64,000 nucleotides of DNA from Pomphorhynchus laevis (Eukaryota > Acanthocephala > Palaeacanthocephala > Echinorhynchida > Pomphorhynchidae), in contig WNNJ02000960.1 in assembly GCA_012934845.2 (NCBI GenBank), positions 32,152-96,151 on the forward strand, in the 5' to 3' direction. The translations under genes and the position numbers were made by a program. Positions 1 to 11,712 of this stretch are shown in pieces. Each line of letters opens with the position of its first letter. Positions within the stretch are counted from its first letter, which is position 1. Under the pieces are notes generated by a model. The model searched no databases. It had not been told where the DNA came from and saw only the letters and a program-made list of their open reading frames with translations.

Positions 1-672
1 ATTGATGATAAAGAAGAATTAACATTAACTAAAACTACGATTAATTTATATCGTAAAGATGATATAAATTTACAAGAAACATATATAAAGATATATGAAA
101 TATATAAATATAAATATCTTTATATTTTATATAAAGATATGAAATATATGTTTCGATACATTGATGATATATGTTTAATAAGTGAACAAATTTATCAACA
201 AATTTGAAAACAAATATTGATGACAAATAAGGAATATATCTAGATATAAACATTATATATAAATATATATACGCCATATATATATTTATTTAACTCTAGC
301 AAAATTTATACAATAAGCAAACAAATTTATCCATGAAGCCTTATTCTTAATAAGAATTTGTTCATAACTGTGTAAAAACTCAATCTAAACTATATAAATA
401 AAGGAAATATATGTTTCGATGCATTGACGATATATGTGTATTTAATTCTAATAATTCTTATTCAATTAGTGAACAAATTTATCCAGAAAGCCTTATTCTT
501 AACAAAACCAATATTAATGATAAAGAAAGTATATATCTTGATATGATCATTAAATTAACATAAATTAAAACTATTATTAATTTATATTGTAAAGATTACA
601 TATTTAAATTTACAAGAAAACATTTTTGCATGATCATTCATTTATACCATATAATATTAAATATAATACATT
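1..672 (+). mobile_element. Penelope-like element fragments (RT catalytic and C-terminal parts)
   Basis: Two partial copies of the same Penelope-like reverse transcriptase lie head to tail. Around 150-170 the frame reads MFRYIDDI and around 411-435 MFRCIDDI; this is the [YF]xDD catalytic motif C. Each is followed by the downstream region (LTLTKTTINLYRKDD at the left edge; IKTIINLYCKDYIFKFTRK near 560-620). The same family recurs across the window, most fully at 59886-64000. The frames contain stops, so these are dead. The second copy is interrupted at 672 by an RTE LINE and resumes at 2257. Confidence 0.75.
656..672. repeat. Target-site duplication of RTE LINE, left copy
   Basis: The sequence attaaatataatacatt occurs here and again at 2257-2273, immediately outside the LINE. 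In intact relatives of the host element (for example around 7850-7880) it is present once and runs directly into the following aaataatgaaattttaag, which shows the empty site. Confidence 0.85.
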
Positions 673-2256
673 CTTCTTTTTCTTTCTGTTAATCCCGTAT
701 GGAAGCGGGGTCGGCTCTCAATAAACGCGCTTTCCATATCGCACGGTTGTGGGCCAGATTCGGGTGCAATCGAGCAGCTTTCAAATCCTTGTTTTCTGTG
801 TCAAGCCATCGCTGCTTTGCTCTATCTTTCGGTCGTTTACCATCTACTTGTATGTTCAGACTTGCTTTCACCATTGATTCTTCATTTGTATGCAGAGTGT
901 GGCCGAACCACCGAAGACGGGCTTCTCGCATTTTGTCATTGATTGGCCCAATACCGTACCGCTGTCGGATATCGTTGTCGCGCACATGGTCGAGGTGGGT
1001 GATTCCACTTGTCCGATCAGCATTTTAGTCTCCATGACAGCGATGCGATATTCGACGATCTTTGTAATTGGTCAGCACTCGGCACCATACAAAGCAGCAG
1101 AACGAATCACTTTCCGATATATTTTGGATTTGATATTATCCTTCATACGTCGATCACACATAATCTCCGTCGTCGCACGCTACTTAGTCCATGCAGCATT
1201 AATCCTCGCATTCATCTCAGCCCTAAGGTTACCGTCAGCCGAGGGTATTGATCCGAAATATTTGAAGCTTTCAGTCCGAATCAGGTGCATTCCATCTAGA
1301 CTAATTGTGCCAGTTTAACTCGGATCAGTCGTCAGATACTCAGTCTTTCGGTGGTTCAAACGTAGACCATGCTTTGCTTATCGGTCACTCCAAAACTGTA
1401 CTTGATTTTCTAGAAAAGTATTGTTGTTTGATGGCAAGAAAATGTCATCGACGTATAATATGGTGTATGGTGCCTGACGATGTATCCCACTTGTTATTGA
1501 ATCAATTGAGAGAATGAACAGAATTTGAGCGAGGGTGGTTCATTGATTAACTCTAACGGATACTTGAAACTGCTGGAAACTCCGGCCGGTCTTTGTACTC
1601 TACTCTTCGAGTCGTGATAGAGGAGCTGGATACATCGAACTAGTCTTTCTGGGGCATAATGTAAACGCAAGGCATGCCGAATATGTTTATGCGTATCACG
1701 GTCGAATGTCTTTTGCAAATCGAGAAATTAAGCATAAAGGGGTATGGCTTCTTCGTGGTGCTTTTCGAGAAGGAGTCGCACTGCGTGCATGGCGTCAGTG
1801 GTTCCGCATTCTCTATCGAAATCGTGCTGGTTGATGCTGATTTTCGCGACACTACGTACCTGTCTATCAAAAATGCGCTCGAAGATCGTTAAGGTGAGGC
1901 AGTAGTCTGATAAATCGATAATTGTTCTCTCAATTGTTCAGTATATTTTCCTCTTCAATGACTTGATTGAAGAAATTTGTAATACAGGTAACAGGATTTC
2001 AACACCTAGCCTTCCATATCTCGGATGAAATGTCATCTGAACCTGCTGTTTCCACTGCCTTCATCTGTCTTATTGCATATTCGACTTCTCCTGTAACGAT
2101 TGAGCTTATGGGACCGATTACTGCTGGAACTTGTGGGATCGGTGGATGCGGGAACTCTTCAGTAGAAATTTCTTCGAAATATTCACGCCACATTTCCGAT
2201 ACTACTGGCCGGCTTACGATTATTTCGCCGTTTTTATCATTACCGTTTTTATTTGT
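673..2256 (-). mobile_element. 5'-truncated RTE-type LINE inserted in a Penelope-like copy
   Basis: Minus-strand frames give, from high to low coordinate, the region before and into the reverse transcriptase (WREYFEEISTEEFPHPPIPQ at 2190-2130), the RT motif-A region (KTFDRDTHKHIRHALR near 1710-1650) and the classic RTE/BovB carboxy tail (MREARLRWFGHTL near 935-895, then a GKRPKDRAKQRW stretch). The apurinic-type endonuclease that should precede the RT is absent, so the copy is 5' truncated, as is usual for LINEs. The 3' end at 673 has a short A/G-rich tail. The 17-bp sequence attaaatataatacatt flanks it at 656-672 and 2257-2273 and is a target-site duplication. Several stops and frame changes make it inactive. 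The left duplication boundary (1264) falls inside it. Confidence 0.85.
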
Positions 2257-2273
2257 ATTAAATATAATACATT
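2257..2273. repeat. Target-site duplication of RTE LINE, right copy
   Basis: Exact 17-bp match to 656-672. Penelope-like coding sequence resumes directly after it. Confidence 0.85.
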
Positions 2274-3700
2274 AAATAATGAAATTTTAAGAATTGCAAC
2301 AATATGTAATGATATTGGCTTTCTTCAAAATCATTTAAATAATTTAATAGATGCATATTTTAAACTAGGTTTCTATAAAAATAACATCAAGCAGAAAACA
2401 GTAAAATATATAAATCAACACAATAAAATAAAAAATAAATTTAAACTCTTAAGTGGAAAAGTTTTATGAATGGATAATAAATAATATACTTTGTATTAGA
2501 ATAAGATACTATATAATCGAATTTATCAGAGTAAATTACGTATATTAACGCGTATTTCAATTCATAAAAATATACTATTTTAAATTTCAATTTTAAATTT
2601 TAATTTTAATTTGGGTCAAGCAATTAAAACTACTATTAATTTATATAGTAAAGATGACATATTTAAATTTACAAGAAACATATTTTTGCATGAGCATTCA
2701 TGCATACCATATAAAATTTTATATTATATTTTATAATATAAAATATAATACATTAAATAATGAAATTTTAAGAATTGCATCAATTTGTAACGATATTGGT
2801 TTTCTTTAAAATCATTTAGATTACTACAAAAATAACACCAAGCAGAAAATAATATGCATATAGTAACAAGCTTATAATAGTATATGGTATAATATATAAT
2901 TTATAATCAATTGATTGATTATATATTAGTAATAAAAATAAATGTAAAAATAAATTAATAGATTATCACATTATATATTAATGGCTGTACGCACATTCAT
3001 TAATAATGTATAAAAAGATAAGCATATATATGTTATAATAACTATAACGCCTGTCTAACAAAAATTAAACCATCAAGTAAATATAAATATATGGATAAAA
3101 TTGAATTGATAGAATCCTTTTAAAGTTGTGACATCTCTATTTAGACAAATAAATCGTGTTCTAATAAGAGGTTTTAATAAGAGAATTTTTCATAACTTTT
3201 CATAATTGTTTATAAATAAAACAATAATTTAATGATAAATAAAAATGAAATGATAATATAGAAGTACGTAGCCTTCACTATATAATCACTATCGTTATAT
3301 CGTAAAGATGACATATTTAAATTTACAAGAAACATATTTTGTATGTGCATTACTGCATTCCATATAATATAAAATTTAAATAATGAAATTTTAAGAATTG
3401 TAACAATTTGTAGTGATATTGACTTTTTTCGAAATCATTTAAAAATTTAATATAAAAATTTATATATACATATATGGTATATAATTTATAATTTATAACC
3501 AATTGATTGATTATATATTAGTAATAAAAATAAATGTAAAAATAAATTAATAGATTATCACATTATATATTAATGGCTGTACGCACAAGACAATTGTAAG
3601 AATTCCATAATATGTAATAATATTGACTTTCTATATATATATCAACACAATAATATTAAAAATAAATTTAAAATCATTAGCGGTAAATTTTTACAAATTT
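2274..3700 (+). mobile_element. Cluster of Penelope-like RT fragments
   Basis: Directly after the LINE the Penelope-like frame resumes (NEILRIATICNDIGFLQNH, ends at 2469 with a stop, then a 3' region). Shorter repeats of the same 3' part of the RT frame start near 2640 and 3290, and part of the RT fingers region (NYNACLTKIKPSSKYKYMDK) is seen near 3045-3105. A direct repeat of about 110 bp, ending in ttaatggctgtacgcac, occurs at about 2881-2995 and 3475-3590. None of the pieces is full length. This looks like the complex tandem insertions for which Penelope-like elements are known. Confidence 0.7.
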
Positions 3701-4320
3701 TACCGGCTTGTATGGGGTTGAGTTAAAGGCTGAGCAAGATAAGTATATTTCCCAGATACGCACATCAAAAAACGAGATGCACAAATTCCAACTTATGGAT
3801 AAGCTATCTGATTTAGATAAAACGGCTAAATGCATATTGGAGCATCTACAAGTCAAGGGTGCTTCATCATGGCTATACCCGTATCCTACAAATGGCATTT
3901 GTACTCGTCTTAATAATATGGAATTTCAGGATTCAATTGGAGCTCGGTACAATAGACTGTCTCGTGATGTTCCTTTACATTGTCCATGGATGAACGAACA
4001 TCACTGGCACACTCACTAACTTGTCCAACTGGATGTCATCCTTTGATTAGACACGATTTGACTCGTGATATATTATCCAATACCATGACCGAAATTTGCG
4101 ATAATGTCCAGACAGAACCAGTATTGAAATAAGTTCACCATAGTATTGTGTTCGAGCGCACAAGCACTTCTAGAGATCATGATGCACGTTTAGACATTGC
4201 TTGCTATAGATTTTACGGAGATCGTTCTGAGCGAACTTTATTCGTCGATACATGCGTATTCAACGCATTCGCGCCGTCCAACCTGTTTCACAGAACTTAT
4301 CGTGGTAATTAAATAAAATT
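3690..4320 (+). mobile_element. Fragment of an RT-coding element of unassigned family (post-RT region)
   Basis: The frame from 3708 contains KGASSWLYPYP and downstream a nuclease-like stretch with an R-L-D-I motif and a final region resembling F-D-V-R-V-F-N, ending near 4310. From memory this pattern (GASSWL, RYGW-like, Cys/His stretch, ARLDI, FDVRVFN) is the region after the reverse transcriptase in a retroelement family widespread in cnidarians and other invertebrates; the acidic spacing resembles a PD-(D/E)XK nuclease. I cannot give a confirmed family name. The copy is old and broken in several places. Penelope-like 5' sequence is joined to it at about 4295. Related pieces lie at 6380-6970 and 29880-31840. 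Confidence 0.55.
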
Positions 4321-4925
4321 ATTATATTTTATATTAATATAAATATAAATTTATATTATTTTATATCCAACTATATTAAATATAATAATAAAATAGTAAT
4401 TTATTAAAGAGTAATTAAAGATTCAAATAAGAATTATTCAAAATAAGAATAAGATAAGAAATTATAGATCTTGTTCCAGCCTGCAACCGCCTTAAGCAGG
4501 GCAGCCCACTGTCAGATGCTGCTGGATGGCCCATTGTAAGTTTAGTCTGAGTCAACTAAGCTAGGTGGCGACACCAAAAAAGCAACGTTAAAAATTATGA
4601 CTTAAAAGTTACATGTACTCAACAATATTGGAAAAATACGTAAGTACTAATGATTTCAATTTTAGATCTTTTAAATGTAACAGAAAAAATTGTATAGTTT
4701 GTGATGTTATAAATAATAATAATTGTATCGTAAGTAATACGACAAACAAATGTTTTTTTATTAAATATTAATAATAATTGTAACTGCAATACCGCAGGTG
4801 TAGTGTATCTAATACAATGCACATGTGGATTGCAACATATAGGAAAATAAAATAGTAATTTATTAAAGAGAATTATTCAAAATAAGAATAAGATAAGAAT
4901 AAGATAATATAATTAGATCTTTTGT
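4295..4925 (+). mobile_element. Penelope-like element, 5' region and start of GIY-YIG endonuclease
   Basis: The stretch beginning cttatcgtggtaattaaata is shared with 59886 onward, so it is probably the 5' region of the same element. At about 4655-4850 the frame gives CNRKNCIVCDVI (a Cys pair resembling a zinc finger) and then GVVYLIQCTCGLQHIG, which fits a GIY-YIG endonuclease core. It breaks off at 4850 into a repeat of the upstream AT-rich segment. About 190 bp (roughly 4458-4650) is extra compared with the copy at 60040; it includes a GC-rich, hairpin-rich island at 4478-4575. Confidence 0.65.
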
Positions 4926-4939
4926 AATTAATTAGATCT

Positions 4940-6360
4940 AATATAATTAATCGTATGTATTTGTATTTTGAAAATTTATTCCTTTTGTCTGTTCTAAAAA
5001 CTCTTTTGTAGAATTAATACTGAAATAGTGTTTTATACCAGTATTAATTTCGATTACCTTACAATATTTTTTAAAGTATGCTTTAAAACAGCGATTATAA
5101 ATATGATTACAAATATAAATATTTTGTTTGAGTGATCTGTAAATAAAGACAACAGTCGTAAAGTCTTGTGTAGTCATATTTGACTATAACGCAGTCATAT
5201 ATACAATTTTATGTATATTTGATACATAATCAATGGATTTAAATTGATTTATTAATTATAATAAATTATATTACTAAATTAGGTTAAGTGAGTCACATAA
5301 CTGATATTCACTTGTTTTAACATATTGAACTGATTCAACCTTTATTTAATGTATTAATTTGATCTTTACTTTTTTAATTTCAATATAGCATAGGTAATAT
5401 TTTAAAATCTGATTCAACCTTTATACCCTTTTTATTCAATCAACAAAACAAGCTGTTTTGATTGTTTAATTTTTGTTAAATATTCTTAATAGTTATTATA
5501 ACATATATATGTATATCTTTTGCCGAATATAAGATGAATTAATTTTTCTAATTCATCTTTAATATCTGCTAAATCTATATTTGTATAAAGCGTACTAAAA
5601 TCGTATGTATTTATATTTTGAAAATTTATTCCTTTTGTCTGTTCTAAAAATTCTTTTGTAGAATTAATACTGAAATAGTGTTTTATACCAGTATTAATTT
5701 CGATTACCTTGCAATATTTTTTAAAATGTGCTTTAATTACTTTAAGTATTTTATTCATATAGACAGAAAGTGGTTTTAATGTACATTTAAACGCAATACA
5801 TATGAACCTAGGTTTTATTGAATTTTTATGTAATTTTGGATCCCAATATAATATAGGTATAGTTTTATTATCTGATTCAACCTTTATACCCTTTTTATCC
5901 ATTATAGAACAGTGACTTGTAATAATTGTTTCTAAACTTAAATCCCTACATTCATATGTTGCGATTACGTTAAAATCATTTACTTTCGGCAGTATATCTT
6001 ATCATTAGAATTAACTTCCTTCATCACTTTACAATTAAATCATTAGAATTAACCTCTTTCACTAGTATATCATAATAAAGCTTTTTGCATGTGAAGACAA
6101 AGTTATTACTAGCTTTATAGTTGTTATTATATAGATATATTTCAATCTAGTAAGTTCTGTATACATATCTTTATTAATTTTATCTTTCCTTTTATAATTG
6201 TTTGTTAATTTAAAGACGATTTTTTAATTAAATTTAAAGTTAAACAATATTTTAAACAATATAATAAATGTATAAAAACTTACCAAATATTGAAAGAACT
6301 TACCAATAAGTATATACTTACCAAATAAAATCATTACCAAATAATAAAATAAAATCAACG
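4940..6360 (-). mobile_element. Penelope-like reverse transcriptase fragments, inverted
   Basis: On the minus strand 5902-5486 encodes the RT entry region: IPILYWDPKLHKNSIKPRFI (the LPKIHK-like motif of Penelope-like RTs), then TYDFSTLYTNIDLADIKDEL, the motif-A region. A second partial copy of the middle of this frame lies at 5177-4947. The segment is the inverted counterpart of 61640-63160 at the right end of the window. Both pieces contain stops or end early. Confidence 0.8.
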
Positions 6361-6379
6361 CACGAAAACAATGAGGAAT

Positions 6380-6970
6380 TGTATAATCTCTCTCAGGCGG
6401 CGTTTCCGCGCTGTACTGCCGCGCTGATCTTTTGCAGCATCTAGCTCAAAGCGTACTTGTTTTCCGTTCGCGACAGATTAGATGGCAGCAAGGAGCGACG
6501 ATGCGCTCGGGCTGATCGCGCTTAGGTTCTCGACGCGACAGACACGAAATGAAAGATGTCGGAATCCAGGCCATTTTTTTAGAGGCAACTTCCGTCTTCT
6601 GTGTGGGTAGCGACAGAGCCTCCGGAAGACAGCATTGGCTAAATGGCTGGCCGGAAAGGGTGTTTGGACATGAGAAGTCCCATACCACATTTCAGCCTCC
6701 TTCCAATGGCAGCGATGTAGCGTCGTCTGGTCATTTTCTGTCATCTCGCGGAAGTCCTTTTGCCCTAACCTTGACGACAATGCGGAAGCTTGAAAGGTCA
6801 TCTTCAGGAGCTGATTAACTGCTAGGTGGCGTGATTGGCGAGCCTTTGACCTGCGGTAGTCCAATGCATGCGAGCTGTCTTGCTCTAAGTTTGACTGCAA
6901 GCGCGTTTGAAAGACTGCCTGTGCTGTACATTCAGCCTCAGTTCGACAGCCAGTGATAGCGATTTGTCGT
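6380..6970 (-). mobile_element. Fragment of the unassigned RT-coding element (C-terminal tail)
   Basis: A GC-rich island (unlike the AT-rich surroundings) has minus-strand frames reading VWDFSCPNTLSGQPF near 6690-6645, with a K-R-P-D-D patch upstream. This resembles the VWDxTCPDT tail that, from memory, ends the same retroelement family as 3690-4320. It is old and broken several times, and no single frame spans it. The plus-strand frames here (for example 6549-6818) are shadows. Confidence 0.45.
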
Positions 6971-7039
6971 CGAGCCTTGTATCCACTAACGTGATAGATA
7001 CAGCTTCAAGGAATGCACCTGAAACTTAAAATTGAAATT

Positions 7040-7785
7040 TTTTATGACACTGCACGTTGATTTAACCTTATCTATACGACAACAACAGTACTCTACATTT
7101 CAGTACTAGTGAACCTAATCAGTTACTGATTCAATACCCGCTTCACGTTTCAGTCCTTTTATTATTGGCTGACGATCACTTGTCTGCTTTTATTAACAAT
7201 TAGATTTAATGAATGACTTTCGTCTTACATTTTGCAAATTAATTTAAATCGTTTCTGATTTCAAATTAAATTTGCTTTGGTAGGGAAACCAAAACTGATT
7301 TTGTAAACTTATATTTATTTATTTTATAAACTTATAAGAATGAAAAAGTTTAAATAATTTTATTTCCAAAATTCACAAGGAAATGAACTGTTTATTCAAA
7401 GACAAAAATCTTCCATTTGTGGCTATAAAAATCGGCTATATTTATTTCAATTTCAAAATTGTGGCTATAAAAAACTTGTGGCTAATAAACAGTTTTTGAT
7501 TTACTGGGAATAATAAAAGGTATTGCTAATGATGCGTATGTGACTTTGCCAGCTGCTATCATATATGGTAACTGATATAACGAATACATGATAAATACCT
7601 TAAATTGATAAACCGTTTGGTTATGGTTTGAGATTATTTCATATTTCAAAACCATACCGTTTATGATCCTTTTGATATTAGTAAATTTACGTAATTTCAA
7701 AATTAGGTGAAGTGCTTTCTCTAAAAATATCAATTGTATATTCCAAATATCAGTTTGTCATCAATCAGTTGTCATAAAGTGTGTC
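7040..7785. other. No gene recognised
   Basis: AT-rich, with scattered stops in all frames. The minus frame 7733-7482 has no recognisable motif. I see no transposon ends or structured RNA. Confidence 0.5.
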
Positions 7786-7787
7786 GT

Positions 7788-7962
7788 GAAGATGACATAT
7801 TTAAATTTACAAGAAACATATTTTTGTATGAGCATTCATGCATACCATATAATATAAAATATAATACATTAAATAATGAAATTTTAAGAATTGCAACAAT
7901 ATGTAATGATATTGGCTTTCTTCAAAATCATTTAAATAATTTAATAGATACATTCTAACTAG
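7788..7962 (+). mobile_element. Penelope-like RT C-terminal fragment
   Basis: The frame reads EDDIFKFTRNIFLYEHSCI and then NEILRIATICNDIGFLQNH, near-identical to 2274-2370 and 32440-32600. Truncated on both sides; it joins LINE sequence at about 7965. Confidence 0.75.
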
Positions 7963-7964
7963 AC

Positions 7965-8965
7965 TAATATAAAAACAAATCTGCGGCCATTCTTCTCGAC
8001 GTTTCCTCTGCATTTGACCGTATTTCCATAACCTTTGTTATCTCCTCTCTCAGATTCCACGGGTTGTCTGTGAGAATTGTTTAAAAGGTAGCAATAATGA
8101 TGTATACCGAGCGTTTTTACTATGAAGACGACCCTGATGTGTGTCAGTTCTAACCAATACTAGTGTACATCAAGGCTCTCTTCTCGCCAATCTTATACTT
8201 ATCTGCCTTAATTATTCATCTTAAACCTTTAATGCGCAAGCAACATCAGATGAAATTTGCTGATGATGCACTCGCCTTATTTTCAGGACGCCGGTGTAAT
8301 GATGTTGCCTTATAAAACCAATTTCTAAGAAGAAAAGTGCGGTTAGCCCCATCCAACTTCCTTCATAATCCTTTCAAGGCGCAGGTGGTTGTCTTTTATA
8401 TCATACCTACAACAAGAAAAAAGTTAAACAGAATGGTAATCAAAGCCTTCTCAAATATTATGACGAATCAACCCTTCTTTTCTTGATAATTCTCGTCCTG
8501 TTAACTGTTCCTTGCGTTCCTGTAATTCCCTTCTTTTACATGTCCCAAACTACTCTACCTCCTTTGGATTTCGGTCCTTCCTGGTGGCTGCTCCTCTATC
8601 GTGAAATAATCTGCTCATTCATATACGCCAATCAACCTCTCTTGCGTGCTTAAAACGCCAAATCCGATCCCATTTAAGCAAATTATCTGCTTGACTTTTT
8701 CATTTTTTGTTAGTGGACTTGTAAGCCTGCAGCTGGCACGCATTTGTCACGGTAAATAAATTAGTATTATTCCTTTATTTACACATAGAGCAAGATACTT
8801 GGGTTTCATTAATTCGGTGAACAGGGCTGCCGTATTTGACTTGAATAAATTTAAGAATATTCTAAAAAGGACAAGATGGCTCGTAAAGCATATGGCGTTA
8901 GCCCATTAGCACCAAATTTAATATACTACACCATTAGATTGTACATCGCCACAAGAACGTTTATT
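7965..8965 (+). mobile_element. Decayed LINE fragment (CR1/Jockey-like)
   Basis: Frames show an RT motif-A region (SAFDRIS near 8005-8030), a weak RT motif-B region near 8160-8200, a motif-C-like LMMHSPYFQ tract near 8260-8285 and, at about 8540-8690, a tail of the kind SLLLHVPNYSTSFGFRSF followed by an N-L-L-I-H-I-R patch, typical of the C-terminus of CR1/L2/Jockey-group ORF2 proteins. The 8790-8900 stretch parallels 34400-34500 of a second LINE copy. Many stops and frame changes: a dead copy. Confidence 0.6.
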
Positions 8966-9160
8966 AAGGGTATACGTCCTTATATATACATACATTTACT
9001 TCTTGAACAATTTAAGTGTAACGTTGTGTTGATAGTATAATAACGTTTTATAACGAAAAATTAATTTGGTTATGATATAATATTGACTATTATGAACTTG
9101 ACTTTGCATGATGTTTACTTTATTTGCTAAAATAGATTTATGGATTAATTAAATAATTTA
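8966..9160. other. AT-rich spacer
   Basis: No coding or structural signal seen between the LINE and the Gypsy fossil. Confidence 0.5.
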
Positions 9161-10905
9161 TTGAATGGATTTATGGATAAACGTTTTAGACCTGAAACAC
9201 TTTACATTGATCCGGACAGTGCAAAAGCTACCGATGAATGGAGAACTGAGGAAAGCGCTTCACATTCTTTCTCTCAGTCGTTACAGATTAATCGAGAAAT
9301 AAAAACTTCATGTACTGATTAACATGATTAGTGGTTAGCTTTACTCACGTAGCGATGATTGCGAAACTTTTTAGACCGCCTTCGAAAATCTTAGATTAAT
9401 GTTTACAAAGCATAAAGAACAGTGTACAATCGTCACTTATTGTCTATTAGCAGGCAAACGAAAGATCAATTAGTCGATCTTTATTTTTTACGTTTACACA
9501 ATCTTGATAAATAATGCAATTTTACTGCTGTATCCGCTGAAGATCATCAAAAGAGTACGTAAGAGATTCTTTTATATGCGAATTAAAATCAACAATTATT
9601 CGTCAAAGACTTCTTAAAAAGTGTACGCTTACTATGGAACAAGCACTTAATACTGCTCGAAGTTTCGAACACGCTGAATTTTAGGGTTTGGGTTATACTC
9701 AACAATTCGGCTCTGAGAATTATATTAGTTTCTTCATGCAAAACAAGTTCTGATAACTACGAAATTTGAAATGTAAAGTACCATCTATGTCTTCCATTCA
9801 ACACACCTGTTATTTCTGTGAAGGTGTATGATATGTTAAAATCAATTGTCCCGCTCGTTTGATAAAGTGCAACAATCGCGGTAAACAAGATCAATACGCT
9901 AAAGTATGTCGATTGCCCACACTCACGAGCAAGCGTAATCTAAATAATGTAGATCTAGTCACCACTTCCTCAGTCCAATAAAACCTTCATTGGATAAAGT
10001 AATAATACCAGTTAAAATAAATGGGAACCCACTCAACGCCTTAATTGATATCGGAAGTGTTGGTGAATTTATATCTCTACAAGCACTTGAGCTCTGTAAA
10101 CTTCTTACAAGTCCTTGTAACGAGATTGTTCATCTAGCGTCATACTTACATGCATGTAACGTAACTAGAATGTGTACTATATCTACTAATGTAAAGCATC
10201 GAACCCTTGAAAATGTGAATTTGTTGTTGGTATTGGACTCGTTGTATACTGATGTTATACTTGGTCATTTATTTCTCTATCTCGCTTTTATGATTTAAAA
10301 ATACATTTTGATGATCTAACCATTCTATTTGTTCACAAACATTTTCAATGTGTTCTTGTCATTTGCCCTATCCGAGCTTATTTCATTCTCTTTCACCTGA
10401 TTGCAACCAAATTCTAACCCAGTCCAGACGCCGAACAACATTCCATGACTCATTTATCAAAGAGGAAATTAAACAATTGATGCGTGAAGTATACTCGAAC
10501 GTTTTTATTCTTCCTAGCAAGCACAAGCTCTTATTGTTACTAATCGAAATGGTAAGCATCGTATGGTAGTGGATTATTCACGAATTATTAACAAATTCAA
10601 ATCTCTGGATGACGTCCTTTACCAAGAACTAATAATCTAATTGACAAAATCTCTCTTTTAGCTTTTGCTACTTAAAATTAGCTCATAATCAAATACCACT
10701 GCGATAGGGTGTATACAGCATTTGAATTAGCAGGTCACTTTTTAAATTTAAAAGGATGCATTTTGGTTTAACTAACGGAGTTGTTACATTTCAGCGAATT
10801 ATAACTACTTTGGTTAGCTTCAAGATGTATTTGCATACAAAGATGATGTGGTTATTGCTTGTTTTACTAAAGAAGATTACTATAAAATATGACGATAATA
10901 ACTAA
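9160..10905 (+). mobile_element. Ty3/Gypsy LTR-retrotransposon fossil (gag-protease-RT start)
   Basis: Parts in family order: a gag-like region (9170-9690), a zinc-knuckle-like tract (about 9790-9930), a retropepsin-like domain (9990-10298, with a D-x-G-S-like core near 10040), and the start of a reverse transcriptase (about 10430-10680, with an R-M-V-V-D-Y-S patch). No integrase, RNase H or LTRs were recognised, so it is partial. It is clearly broken in many places and old. A nearly identical copy lies at about 46413-48160 because of the segmental duplication, not a second insertion. Confidence 0.6.
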
Positions 10906-11712
10906 TCTTACTTTGGTGTCAATACGTGCTAATTGTCACAAGATGAGTTAATATGTAGTAAGAACAAGTTTGGCCAGGGTGTCAGCAGCGGTCACAATAC
11001 AAAAATAAATAATTTATTATGTGATAATAAAAATAATTATCCGCTAATAAATAATTAATAATTAATTATTTATTATTTTTAAATAATAATTAAAATTAAT
11101 GTATTTTGATTAATTTATTGTCTTGATTGCCTGAATAAAAGCGGAATATTTATACCTTTTATCATATTATTGATTTCGGTGAAGCTCTGACTGCTTTGTC
11201 GTCCGTTTAAACCTTAAATTCACATTTTTGTTTCGTATAACAATGCTCTATTATTCCATTAATTTTCAATAGGTTTTGATTAGTGAATAGTAAGTTGACT
11301 GATATTTTTGAATCTATCCTGATTTTATTGTTTGTCGCGCATTATTTCATTACAATTTCCATCCGTTTTATCTTTGGATCTTGTTCTAATTATTTTTGAA
11401 TTTGTTCATTTTGTACGATTGTGTACATAATTTATTTACTCAACATCATAAGCGACATGTAAAAAAGCTTCATTTACTAACAAAATTACAATACCCCTTG
11501 TATTCATTTTCAAATAAAATTTTAGCTCATGATTGGTTATACTGCAGCACATATAAATGGTTAAATAACAGGTTAATTATAGCATTCTAACAATATAAAA
11601 CCTGACTTAAAAACTATCAATATAACAAAGAATTTGAAATTTAGTTTTTAATATTTTTGTAAAAAATCAGTACACAATATGAGAATACAAACAGTATCAG
11701 CAACATTTACTA
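10906..11712. other. 3' flank of the dynein gene
   Basis: AT-rich, with a low-complexity A/T stretch at 11020-11105. On the minus strand AATAAA occurs at 11436-11431, about 280 nt after the dynein stop, and could be the polyadenylation signal. The plus frame 11396-11590 shows no motif and is probably chance. Confidence 0.4.

Noticed and set aside
6549-6818. Plus-strand frame in the GC-rich island
   Set aside because: It is the shadow of the minus-strand retroelement tail.
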